Positions 15,619-23,280 of a DNA stretch of 49,871 nucleotides are shown here, in pieces. The notes beneath the pieces are model-generated. The model saw nothing but the letters and a program-made list of their open reading frames with translations. It did no database searches and was not told where the DNA came from. Numbering within the stretch: position 1 is the first letter of the stretch; the number at the start of each line of letters is the position of its first letter. The translations under genes were made by a program, and so were the position numbers. The DNA comes from Firmicutes bacterium HGW-Firmicutes-21 (lineage in GTDB: Bacteria; Bacillota; Clostridia; Oscillospirales; CAG-382): NCBI GenBank assembly GCA_002841455.1, contig PGZT01000002.1, positions 1 through 49,871 of the forward strand, in the 5' to 3' direction.

Positions 15619-16255
15619 AAAACTAAGAGCGTATATCGAAAGTCTTTTTAAGGATGCGCCGAAAAACAAAAAAACCGTCGAGTTAAAAGAGGAAATGATA
15701 CAGAACCTTATCGACAAGTATAACGACCTCTTAGCAGAGGGGAAGAGCGAGGATGCGGCTGTAAATATAGCCATTGCAAGCGTCGGAGATATCAGCGACC
15801 TAATTGAAGAGCTGAATAAAAGCAAAACTGATATGAGGTCTGAGGAATTGAAGGAAAAACAACGCAGACAATCGGCGGCTATGATCGCCATAAGTATAGC
15901 GCTGTATATTATGTCGGTTATACCGCTGTTTATTTTACAGGATGTAAACGGTTTAATATTTATGTTTGTTATTGTTGCCGCAGCAACAGGACTGATAATC
16001 TATTCCGCAATGACAAAACCAAAATACCGCAAGCTCGACGACACCCTTGTGGAGGAGTTCAAGGAATGGAAGGCAGCCACCAGCGTGAGCAACAGCACAA
16101 TGAAAGCAATTTCATCTGCAATCTGGATGATTACCGTCGCTGTTTATTTTGCAATCAGCTTTCTTACCAGTGCATGGTATATTACATGGATTATTTTCCT
16201 CATTACAGCGGCGATTATATCAATAATCAAAGCAATGTTTGACCTGAAAAAGTAG
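15611..16255 (+). CDS. permease-prefix/DUF1700-like membrane protein
   Basis: The ATG at 15611 overlaps the padR stop (8 bp), indicating coupling. The 214-residue product has a charged helical N-terminal half (about 1-90) with the pattern TVELKEEMIQNLIDKYNDLL-x-EGKSEDAAV-x-A-SVGD, which is the permease-prefix/DUF1700 helical domain. Four hydrophobic segments follow (about 95-114, 118-136, 170-188, 190-207). No catalytic motif. By family context it is a membrane partner of the PadR/DUF4097 module, probably involved in sensing or relaying envelope state. Confidence 0.85.
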   Translation: MNEKLRAYIESLFKDAPKNKKTVELKEEMIQNLIDKYNDLLAEGKSEDAAVNIAIASVGDISDLIEELNKSKTDMRSEELKEKQRRQSAAMIAISIALYIMSVIPLFILQDVNGLIFMFVIVAAATGLIIYSAMTKPKYRKLDDTLVEEFKEWKAATSVSNSTMKAISSAIWMITVAVYFAISFLTSAWYITWIIFLITAAIISIIKAMFDLKK

Positions 16256-16259
16256 GTAT

Positions 16260-17201
16260 ATGATTATGAAAAAAGCAGCAATAGTAAGGATAATAATAGC
16301 ATCGATTGCTTTAGTTATTTTAATATCGATTTTAATAGTAGGATTGACGGGAGAGGGTTTTCGTATGTTTAGGTTTAAGTTTGGTGGGTTCTCAAACTAT
16401 TCTTATGCCGACTCGGATTTATATAATGTCGGAGACGCAAGTATCTCCACCGAGGGTATAAACGAATTGGATATAAACTGGATTGAGGGAAGCGTAAAGG
16501 TTATAACACATTCCGGAAGCGAAATTTCTATTTTCGAGTCAAACGCAGGCAAATTTAACGAGGATGAGAAGCTGCGTTATTTAGTGAAAGACGGAGTTCT
16601 ATACATTAAATATTGTGCTCCAAGGCAACTGTTTACATTCGGCAGATTAATTTCCTATGTCAAGAATCTAACCGTCTATATACCCGAGGGCGAGACTGTG
16701 TTATTAAGAACGCTTACAGTAGATACTGTCTCGGCGGATGTAATTATAAATGATATTTATGCCGACGAAATAAAACTCAATTGTGTTTCCGGTGATATAA
16801 AGGGAGATTTGTCAGGTACAATCGAAAAGCTCACCGCAAAAACAGTGAGCGGGAACATTAATATAAAAGCAGCCTCTGATACGGTTAACTTCACGAGCAT
16901 AAGCGGCGATATTATATATAATGGCGGAGCCTCTGACATTGATTGCAATAATGTATCAGGCAATGTAAAAGTAGAAACGGACATTTGTCCTTCGAGAGCT
17001 AACCTAAAGACAGTAAGCGGCAATATTGTGATGTCGATACCGGAGAACAAGGGCTTTACCGCTTCGTACAGCGTTGTAAGCGGTGATTTCAATACCTCGT
17101 TCGCTACGGTAAACAGCAAAAAACAGGCGGTTTACGGTGACGGAAGTGCGGAATTTAATCTAAAAGCCGTGAGCGGAAATATAACAATCAAAAGAAAATA
17201 A
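16260..17201 (+). CDS. DUF4097 beta-strand-repeat membrane protein
   Basis: AGG lies four bases before ATG 16260 and ten before ATG 16266, so either start (313 or 311 residues) is possible. One N-terminal membrane segment (about residues 8-29) is followed by an extracytoplasmic domain of repeating strands with recurring VSGDI, VSGNI and ISGDI turns, the mark of the DUF4097 right-handed beta-helix. Members include LiaX-like proteins that respond to antimicrobial peptides. It is the last gene of the PadR operon, 4 bp after the permease-prefix gene, and is followed by a strong hairpin. Confidence 0.9.
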   Translation: MIMKKAAIVRIIIASIALVILISILIVGLTGEGFRMFRFKFGGFSNYSYADSDLYNVGDASISTEGINELDINWIEGSVKVITHSGSEISIFESNAGKFNEDEKLRYLVKDGVLYIKYCAPRQLFTFGRLISYVKNLTVYIPEGETVLLRTLTVDTVSADVIINDIYADEIKLNCVSGDIKGDLSGTIEKLTAKTVSGNINIKAASDTVNFTSISGDIIYNGGASDIDCNNVSGNVKVETDICPSRANLKTVSGNIVMSIPENKGFTASYSVVSGDFNTSFATVNSKKQAVYGDGSAEFNLKAVSGNITIKRK

Positions 17202-17214
17202 AGCATAAAAAGGC

Positions 17215-17250
17215 AAGAAACCGCGGTAAAAACTGCGGTTTCTTGATTTG
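17215..17250. terminator. bidirectional terminator between the DUF4097 and DtxR-family genes
   Basis: A 10-bp perfect stem AAGAAACCGC/GCGGTTTCTT with a ten-base loop. T-rich sequence follows on both strands (GATTTG then TTTT rightward, GCCTTTTTA leftward), so it can serve both convergent genes. Confidence 0.8.
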
Positions 17251-17262
17251 TCGGTTTTCTAA

Positions 17263-17634
17263 TTATTTACTTGTTCTTTCCGTATATTCTTTTATTACAT
17301 TAAAGGTTTCCTCACTCAACACATGCTCTATTCTGCAAGCGTCCTCTGCGGCAACTTCCTTGCTGACTCCCATCGAAACAAGAAAGCGTGTAAGCATAGT
17401 ATGCCTCTCATACATACTTTCCGCAATTTTCTCGCCTCTGTCGGTAAGGGTAATACAACCCGATGAATCCACCTCGATATAATCATTGCTCTTTAATATA
17501 CTTACCGCGCGGCTTATGCTCGGCTTTGAGTAACCGGTCTCATTCACTATATCAATGGAACGAACCTGCGGATTCTTCTGCCTCAGCATAAGTATGGTTT
17601 CGAGATAATTCTCGCCCGATTCATGCAGCTGCAT
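17263..17634 (-). CDS. DtxR-family metalloregulator, iron-type metal site
   Basis: This 123-residue protein has an N-terminal winged helix (SIDIVNETGYSKPSISRAVS, helix-turn-helix at about 26-45) and the short DtxR/MntR dimerisation domain, without an SH3 extension. Residues expected to bind metal are E12, H78, and C100-x-x-E103-H104. A Cys at the first position of that motif is what DtxR/IdeR have; manganese-type MntR has Glu there. This favours iron sensing. Ribosome site GGGAGG precedes the ATG. It is divergent from the FeoB-associated gene, whose start region holds a 9-bp-arm dyad likely bound by this protein. Confidence 0.88.
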   Translation of the reverse strand: MQLHESGENYLETILMLRQKNPQVRSIDIVNETGYSKPSISRAVSILKSNDYIEVDSSGCITLTDRGEKIAESMYERHTMLTRFLVSMGVSKEVAAEDACRIEHVLSEETFNVIKEYTERTSK

Positions 17635-17746
17635 ATCATTTACCTCCCATCAGCCTTGTTTATGTATCATATTGTATTTATTATATCTTGTTATAACACA
17701 AAAAATAAATATTTTCAAGTAAATGATTACAAAATAAGTATAACGG

Positions 17747-17775
17747 TTGACAAAAGCGTATAATTATGATATTAT
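17747..17775 (+). promoter_or_regulatory. promoter of the FeoB-associated/EFR1 transcript
   Basis: TTGACA (17747-17752) and TATTAT (17770-17775), 17-bp spacer. The predicted start of transcription falls at or within the dyad at 17781-17800, so a bound regulator would block initiation. Confidence 0.75.
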
Positions 17776-17780
17776 ATAAA

Positions 17781-17800
17781 CAGTTAGCGGACGCTAACTG
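17781..17800. promoter_or_regulatory. candidate DtxR-type (iron) operator
   Basis: Perfect inverted repeat with 9-bp arms CAGTTAGCG and CGCTAACTG around GA, placed 5 bp after the -10. The half-site TTAGC/GCTAA resembles the TTAG-centred DtxR/IdeR boxes. The gene for a DtxR-type regulator with an iron-type Cys lies divergently next to it. Confidence 0.7.
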
Positions 17801-17825
17801 CATAAACAGGGAGTGTAAAAAAGGT

Positions 17826-18023
17826 ATGATAAACTTCATAACAGAAAATATAGCAACACTTATACTCGGCTCGGTTCTGGCGGCGCTTGCTGTGCTTGCG
17901 ATATTAAAAATAGTAAAGGATAAAAAAAGGGGTTCCTCCTGCGGTTCCTGCGAGGGTTGCACGGGCTGCTCGACAGAGGAACAAAAAGCTAAAAGGAAAA
18001 GTGATATAAAAAGGCGGGGATAG
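17826..18023 (+). CDS. FeoB-associated Cys-rich membrane protein (orphan)
   Basis: This 65-residue protein begins at ATG 17826 (AAAGGT just upstream). One membrane helix spans about residues 8-28. A basic stretch KDKKRG and the cluster CGSCEGCTGC then give four cysteines in 10 residues, followed by a charged tail. This is the design of the FeoB_associated family, normally the last small gene of feoA-feoB operons and thought to help iron passage. Here neither feoA nor feoB is present; the next gene is a flavodoxin-ferredoxin gene beginning within 4 bp. The promoter carries an iron-type operator. Confidence 0.85.
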   Translation: MINFITENIATLILGSVLAALAVLAILKIVKDKKRGSSCGSCEGCTGCSTEEQKAKRKSDIKRRG

Positions 18024-18026
18024 AGC

Positions 18027-18817
18027 TTGGAAAGAGCCGTAATATTATGCTTTTCACCTACCGGAAACACCCGAAAGGTGTGCGAGCATATAAAAATATA
18101 CTCCATAAGAGCTACGAGACCGTTTTGCTTGATATAACCCTGCCCGAGGCAAGGGATAAACAGCTCGCGGAGGTACACCATGGGGATATTTTGTTTATCG
18201 CCGCTCCCGTTTATTCGCAGGGTGCGGTCAAACTGTTTGAGGATTTTATTAAAAATGCAGACTTGGTGTTTGAAACAGCTGTCGCCGTTTTTACCTTCGG
18301 CGGTATTTCCTGCGGCTCTGCGGTGAGGGACATCGAAAGGGTGTTGTCCGAAAGGGGAGTAAAATTGATTGCCGCCGCCGAGATACCGTCAAGGCATAAT
18401 TTCGCTTATGCGGGCATCAAGGGACTTGTTGAAACAGAGATATGCGATTTTAGACCAGAGCTAACCGATTTCATAGAGAAAGTACACCAAAAAACACAAA
18501 AAGCGACGGCAATAAGACCCCGTCGCAAAATGTCCATACATAAATTATTCTCTCAGGAACTATTAACAAACTTAACCGCTTATGCACCCAAAACCGACAA
18601 AAAGCTATGTACAGGCTGCGGCAGCTGCTTCTCGTTATGTCCGTCCGGAGCAATATCGTCAGACAATAAAATCTGCATCAGATGCTCCGCCTGTGTTATC
18701 GCTTGTAAAACGGGTGCGCGTGAGTTAATTTTCAAAAGTATTTTACCAAGGCTTTATCTAAAGCGGGGTATATATAAAATCTCATTAATTCGGCAGAAAA
18801 CGACTTTCTTTATTTAA
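18027..18817 (+). pseudogene. EFR1-family flavodoxin/ferredoxin gene with a frameshift
   Basis: The N-terminal flavodoxin segment is encoded from TTG 18027 and contains VILCFSPTGNTRKV, the FMN-phosphate loop. That frame soon meets a stop, while the rest of the protein (DILFIAAPVYSQG, AVFTFGG, then two 4Fe-4S sets CTGCGSCFSLCP and CIRCSACVIAC) continues in the -1 frame up to 18817. One extra A in the five-A run at 18092-18096 would join the frames into a normal protein of about 263 residues (VCEHIKNILHKSYE). It may be a true mutation, an assembly error, or expression by slippage. EFR1 proteins pass electrons between flavin and iron-sulfur centres. It follows the FeoB-associated gene closely, and its 3' end overlaps the convergent PP-loop gene by 8 bp. 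Confidence 0.8.
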
Positions 18818-20222
18818 AGAAGTCCGTCATAATACGGTTCTCTTTTTTTGGGAATTCGCTAAAGCCGCAGTGCTTTTTCATCTCGTCTATAGCTTGTTCT
18901 CGGGTGAGGCTCCCCTGAAGCACCGCAAGCGACAGCTCAAGAGCGGAGAAAGGGATGATGCCGCTCTTCATTTCTCTGAATCGGGTAAGCTGCGAGTATT
19001 CCTTACAGCGTTCAATACCGCAGCTTGTGTGCAGTCCTTTATCCTCCTGTGCGGAGTCCACCCATCCAAGCTCGCTTGTGAGAAGCCTTTTAATGCTTCT
19101 CCAATCATAGCTGCCGGTTTCGCTCAGCTCATCAAAATCAATATGCACCAATGCGGGTATATCCCCGCCTTTTTTGCTTTTTTGCACCGCATATTGAAGC
19201 GGAATGAGCATTTCGCCCGCCTCCGCCAATGAAGCGACGAGGTTATCCATAACCTCGTTTTTATAGCCGAGTTTCTTTAAAATACTGTTTTTACGGAAAG
19301 CAAGGTTCTTTACGGTTATATACATCTCCAGCTGACCTTCCCTAAAGGTCTTTCGCAGCATAAACACCCTGCCGATGTTTACAGCTAACCTAAGAGCTTT
19401 TTTCACCGTCGGACGATATAAGATTTTCGGGACTAAACGGTTTAAAATAAGAGCCTTGCTTTGAGCGGGTTCGTTACCGAGTACAAGGTAAGGTACAGGG
19501 TTCTCTAACAGCAAAGGGAAGAACAGCACATAAGCAACCGACGGGCAAATGCAGGTGTTTTCCTGCAGCTCATAGCATTTTGAATATATTTTTTTAAGAG
19601 CGGTAGGTGACGCTTCCCGAACAACAAAGGTAACCTCGGGCAGTAGCTCTTTTGCGTTCGCAATGCTTTTCAGAGCGTTATCTGACATATACGGATGCTT
19701 CCATGTAAGAGCCATAACACGCAGACCGAGTACACGGCTTAAATAATAAAGAAGATATGACGAATCCTTGCCGCCGGTATAAAACAATGCAACATCAAAC
19801 CTTGCCGTCGGGGTTGGGGGGATAATATTTTTTACCGGCAAAACGCTGCCCAGATTTTTTATCGAAGGAAATGTTGTGCATATAGGGCAGAGTCCCTCGG
19901 AGTTAAGCTCAAGACCGGGTATAACGAAATTATTGGCAGGGCAACGCACGCAGAAGGAAGCATCATCAAAGGAACTTGGAATAATGCTTTTATCCGTTAC
20001 ATCAATTATAATTTTCTGTTTTATCAACCGTTTTATCGCAAATGTGATTTTATGTTCAGTATAGTCCTCGAGCGTACGAGTACCGTCCAATGATTTTATA
20101 AATGCAGCCGTGCGGCTGCTTATTTTAATTTTTGATTTAAAGGTATCAGGTTGTTTACGCAGTCCGTAATAAATCAGATATTTATCCCTCACAGCCCATC
20201 TTGACTGTAAAACAGGTATCAA
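18810..20222 (-). CDS. PP-loop ATPase with N-terminal winged-helix-like domain and Cys clusters
   Basis: This 470-residue protein uses TTG 20222 with GGGGAGG nine bases upstream. Residues 30-80 look like a small PqqD-like or winged-helix domain. C91-x2-C94 and C112-x2-C115 frame NNFVIPGLELNSEGL, closely like the zinc knuckle of WbpG/PseA-type sugar amidotransferases. The PP-loop YTGGKDSSYLLYYL begins at 148; this ATP-binding motif adenylates a carbonyl or carboxyl for attack by ammonia or sulfur. Other cysteines (C216, C224, C226, C401, C406, C452) may carry sulfur or a cluster. It does not match TtcA, TilS, ThiI or MnmA in layout. Substrate unknown. It is convergent with the EFR1 gene and overlaps its end. 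Confidence 0.82.
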   Translation of the reverse strand: MIPVLQSRWAVRDKYLIYYGLRKQPDTFKSKIKISSRTAAFIKSLDGTRTLEDYTEHKITFAIKRLIKQKIIIDVTDKSIIPSSFDDASFCVRCPANNFVIPGLELNSEGLCPICTTFPSIKNLGSVLPVKNIIPPTPTARFDVALFYTGGKDSSYLLYYLSRVLGLRVMALTWKHPYMSDNALKSIANAKELLPEVTFVVREASPTALKKIYSKCYELQENTCICPSVAYVLFFPLLLENPVPYLVLGNEPAQSKALILNRLVPKILYRPTVKKALRLAVNIGRVFMLRKTFREGQLEMYITVKNLAFRKNSILKKLGYKNEVMDNLVASLAEAGEMLIPLQYAVQKSKKGGDIPALVHIDFDELSETGSYDWRSIKRLLTSELGWVDSAQEDKGLHTSCGIERCKEYSQLTRFREMKSGIIPFSALELSLAVLQGSLTREQAIDEMKKHCGFSEFPKKENRIMTDFFK

Positions 20223-20306
20223 AACGCCACGCCTCCCCTCAGTGCTTTAGCATATAATATCATAAAAAAATATATTTTGCAAAAAAATCCGAAAAAATGA
20301 TATTTA

Positions 20307-21539
20307 TTATCTGCTTAGAGCTGTCCTGATATCGCTGCCCGACGGCTGCTGGTAAACAGTCAACCCAAACTCCGATATAACAGAATAGAGATGATCGAAT
20401 ATATCCGCTTGTATTCTCTCGTATTCGGTCCATTTTGTTGTATTGGTAAACGCATATATCTCAAGCGGTATTCCGGAGCTCTCTGTTTTTAACTGCCGTA
20501 CCATTAAAATCATATCGGAGTGTATAGCCGAATGGTTTTTTAGATATTCGGAGATATAAGCACGAAAGGTTCCGAGGTTGGTAAGACGCCTGCCGTTTAC
20601 CGGTACCGACATATCTATATGCAGCTCGTTGTTATAAGAGGTAACATCCGTGAGCTTTGACTCCATATAATCCTTAAGAAGATGCATTTTCTTGAATCTT
20701 TCAATCATCTCGTCATCGCAGAGCCTCACTCCAGCGGCATCGATAAAAATAGCACGCTTAATACGCCTGCCGCCGGAGTTTTCCATCCCTCTCCAGTTTA
20801 CAAACGCATCAGAAACCAAGGCATATGCGGGAACTGTGGTGAGTGTATTATCAAAGTTCTGCACCTTGACGGTGGTGAGTGACAAATCCACAACCGTTCC
20901 GTCCGCCGAGTATTTTGGCATTTCAATCCAGTCACCGATGCGTATCATATCGTTTGTGGTCAATTGAATGCCTGCCACAAAGCCTAAAATAGCATCCTTG
21001 AAAACAAGAGTGATAACCGCTGTCATTGCTCCGACTCCGCCTAAAAGAACGAGCGGACTCTCGCCGATTAAAAGCGCTATCAGAATAATCGCACCTATAA
21101 TCAACAGCACAACCTTAGCTACCTGCAGCATTCCCTTAATCGGTCGCACCTTCGATATTTCATAACCCCTGTAAATCTCGTCAGCCGAATTTATTATCGA
21201 ACCGATTATCAGTATAAATATTAAAACGGAGGAAATATCCGCCGATTTTTCTAAAACGGCATTATGGTTGGGCAGGCTTCCCTCAAATATATTTATCACA
21301 ATGGGTATAGCTATCCAGGATATACGATGGAAGAGCTTGTTTTTTAATAGAATGTCATCCCATTTGTGCTTTGTTTTTTTCGCAACCTTCGTCATTATCC
21401 TCACCGTTATAAGCTTGATAAGGAGCTTTACGGTTAAGCACAGTACGGCGATTGACAAAAAAGTCAGGGTGTATGCTATTATATTGGTATATTTATTGGC
21501 TCCGAGGCTCTCGATAAATGAAAAAATTAAATCAAACAA
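20307..21539 (-). CDS. MscS-family mechanosensitive channel (YbdG-like)
   Basis: This 410-residue protein starts at TTG 21539, seven bases after GGAGG. Five hydrophobic segments precede residue 160 and are followed by the pore helix region (about 160-197: LLGGVGAMTAVITLVFKDAI), then the MscS beta domain (IRIGDWIEMPKYSADGTVVDLSL). A long C-terminal cytoplasmic domain follows, with an insertion and WTEYERIQADIFDHLY near the end, typical of YbdG. It releases solutes during hypo-osmotic shock. It stands alone with opposite-strand neighbours. Confidence 0.93.
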   Translation of the reverse strand: MFDLIFSFIESLGANKYTNIIAYTLTFLSIAVLCLTVKLLIKLITVRIMTKVAKKTKHKWDDILLKNKLFHRISWIAIPIVINIFEGSLPNHNAVLEKSADISSVLIFILIIGSIINSADEIYRGYEISKVRPIKGMLQVAKVVLLIIGAIILIALLIGESPLVLLGGVGAMTAVITLVFKDAILGFVAGIQLTTNDMIRIGDWIEMPKYSADGTVVDLSLTTVKVQNFDNTLTTVPAYALVSDAFVNWRGMENSGGRRIKRAIFIDAAGVRLCDDEMIERFKKMHLLKDYMESKLTDVTSYNNELHIDMSVPVNGRRLTNLGTFRAYISEYLKNHSAIHSDMILMVRQLKTESSGIPLEIYAFTNTTKWTEYERIQADIFDHLYSVISEFGLTVYQQPSGSDIRTALSR

Positions 21540-21654
21540 GACATATCCTCCATTTTATTATATTTATTGTATATTGTAACCCGTTAACGGAAATAATTCA
21601 AGCGTTTTCATTGATTTTTATCGATGAGTTCACTTATTTCGTTGATAATTATAC

Positions 21655-21683
21655 TTGCATATTTATTTATGATAATGTATAAT
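21655..21683 (+). promoter_or_regulatory. promoter of the first solute-binding lipoprotein gene
   Basis: TTGCAT (21655-21660) and TATAAT (21678-21683) with a 17-bp spacer, 34 bp before the ATG. Confidence 0.75.
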
Positions 21684-21717
21684 AGCATAAATGAAACATA
21701 TTATGGAGGTATTTATA

Positions 21718-23211
21718 ATGCTGAACAAGAAGGTTTTTTTGTTTATTATTGCCATTCTTATTCTTATGACTCCCTTACTTACAGCTTGTGGGGAAGCGGT
21801 AGAGAATACCAGTAAGGATGCCATCTCAATGGATGAGGATGACTCCTTCCCGCTAAGCAAAAAAGTATTCGATACCACAATCAAGGTTTTTTGCGTAGCT
21901 TCGACCAGACATTTATACGGCGAACAGCAATTTGTTCCAAACGATGAGAGTAAAACCGCCGTCGTAAATGATGCGGTAGCAAGACGGAATGATTATATCG
22001 AACAGGAGTACGGAATAAAAATTGAAATCGCAACCGCAGGTTACCCAAGCCCGGGTGAGGAAGTGGCAAATTCCATAACCAGCGGATTGGACGAGTACCA
22101 AATAGTTGCGGATGCAGTGTATCGTATGCTTCCCAATGCGACAAAGAATTATTATTGGTCGTTGGAGAAGGACCTTAAGCTTGACAGAGACTGGTGGGAC
22201 CAGAATGCGATAGAGAACCTTTCTATCACAGACAAGACCTACTTCGTGGCGGGCGACGCATTAATCACCGATGATGATCACACATACCTTATACTCTACA
22301 ATAAGAAGATGTATGAAGAGAACACAGGTTTTTCCGATAAGTACGGAAACATTTATGATTTCGTAAGAGACGGAAAATGGACATATGACGCCATGTATGA
22401 AATGGCAAAGGCTGTTTCCCGTCCTGACGATCAAGGTCAATGGACAACAACAGAGGGAACTTACGGCTTACTCGGCGAATCATACGGAACCGGAATTCTT
22501 GTTGCCGGCTCGGGTATAACATCCGCAGAGAAGACCAGCGACGGCGGAATTCAGCTTATGGTAGATTCCGAAAAGAGCACTAGAGCATTTGACAAGGTGT
22601 TTAATATGCTGACTGATACTTCGGCAACTATTCGTGTGGAGCAGCTCGGAGAAGGCGGTTGGGGTAAAATATCAAATATGTTTATTGACGGTAAAGGGTT
22701 GTTTTATTGCACCTCTGCTTCTACAATAACCTCTATAAAGACTAACACCGCAGAAAATAAGGCTGATTTCGGAGTTCTTCCTATTCCGAAGTTTGACGAG
22801 GATCAGGATAAATATTACAATGGTATAAATATTTATCAGTCCTCTGTTATGGGTGTTCCGACAACAAATGTACAAAAATATGATGCTACTATTTATCTTT
22901 TGGAGGCTCTTGGTTATTACAGCAAGAATACTCCCGGCGGCAGCAGTGTAACCGACGCATATTATGAGATAACCCTAAAGCTGCAGGGTATGGACACCTC
23001 CGACGATGAAGAGATGCTTGATATTGTATTCAGGAATCGTCTGTACGATATCGGCGCCATTTATGACTGGGGCGGCAGCCTTCTCGGCATTTATGCCAAT
23101 GTAATGCGTTCCGGAAGCAACACACTCGCCTCATCCTTCGATGCGATAAAAGAAGGAGCTAGAATCGCCATGGAGGAAACAATAGAGGAATATAGTAAAA
23201 TTACCACTTAA
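21718..23211 (+). CDS. extracellular solute-binding lipoprotein (orphan ABC type)
   Basis: ATG 21718 follows GGAGG with eight-base spacing. The 497-residue product has a lipoprotein signal ending L-T-A-C, a short Ser/Asp linker and two alpha/beta lobes in the style of family 1 carbohydrate-binding proteins. Landmarks are VNDAVARRNDYIEQEYGIKI, DWWDQNAIENLSI, YFVAGDALITDDDHTYLILY and a C-terminal DIVFRNRLYDIGAIYDWGG. It is a paralog of the lipoprotein at 28876, with matching blocks in the same order. No permease or ATPase gene lies in the window, so it either shares a distant importer or works as a sensor. A hairpin terminator follows, so it is monocistronic. Confidence 0.85.
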   Translation: MLNKKVFLFIIAILILMTPLLTACGEAVENTSKDAISMDEDDSFPLSKKVFDTTIKVFCVASTRHLYGEQQFVPNDESKTAVVNDAVARRNDYIEQEYGIKIEIATAGYPSPGEEVANSITSGLDEYQIVADAVYRMLPNATKNYYWSLEKDLKLDRDWWDQNAIENLSITDKTYFVAGDALITDDDHTYLILYNKKMYEENTGFSDKYGNIYDFVRDGKWTYDAMYEMAKAVSRPDDQGQWTTTEGTYGLLGESYGTGILVAGSGITSAEKTSDGGIQLMVDSEKSTRAFDKVFNMLTDTSATIRVEQLGEGGWGKISNMFIDGKGLFYCTSASTITSIKTNTAENKADFGVLPIPKFDEDQDKYYNGINIYQSSVMGVPTTNVQKYDATIYLLEALGYYSKNTPGGSSVTDAYYEITLKLQGMDTSDDEEMLDIVFRNRLYDIGAIYDWGGSLLGIYANVMRSGSNTLASSFDAIKEGARIAMEETIEEYSKITT

Positions 23212-23233
23212 GCAAGAGTTATATCAATAATAA

Positions 23234-23268
23234 GCAGCGTGTTGCGTCCTTTGCAACACGCTGTTTTA
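23234..23268 (+). terminator. intrinsic terminator after the first solute-binding gene
   Basis: An 11-bp perfect stem CAGCGTGTTGC/GCAACACGCTG with a seven-base loop, followed by TTTTATG. Confidence 0.85.
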
Positions 23269-23280
23269 TGTAAAAAACTA

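Noticed and set aside
17635-18026. feoA or feoB near the FeoB-associated gene
   Set aside because: I looked on both strands for the FeoB GTPase motifs and a small FeoA SH3-like frame; none is present between the regulator and the EFR1 gene or elsewhere in the window.
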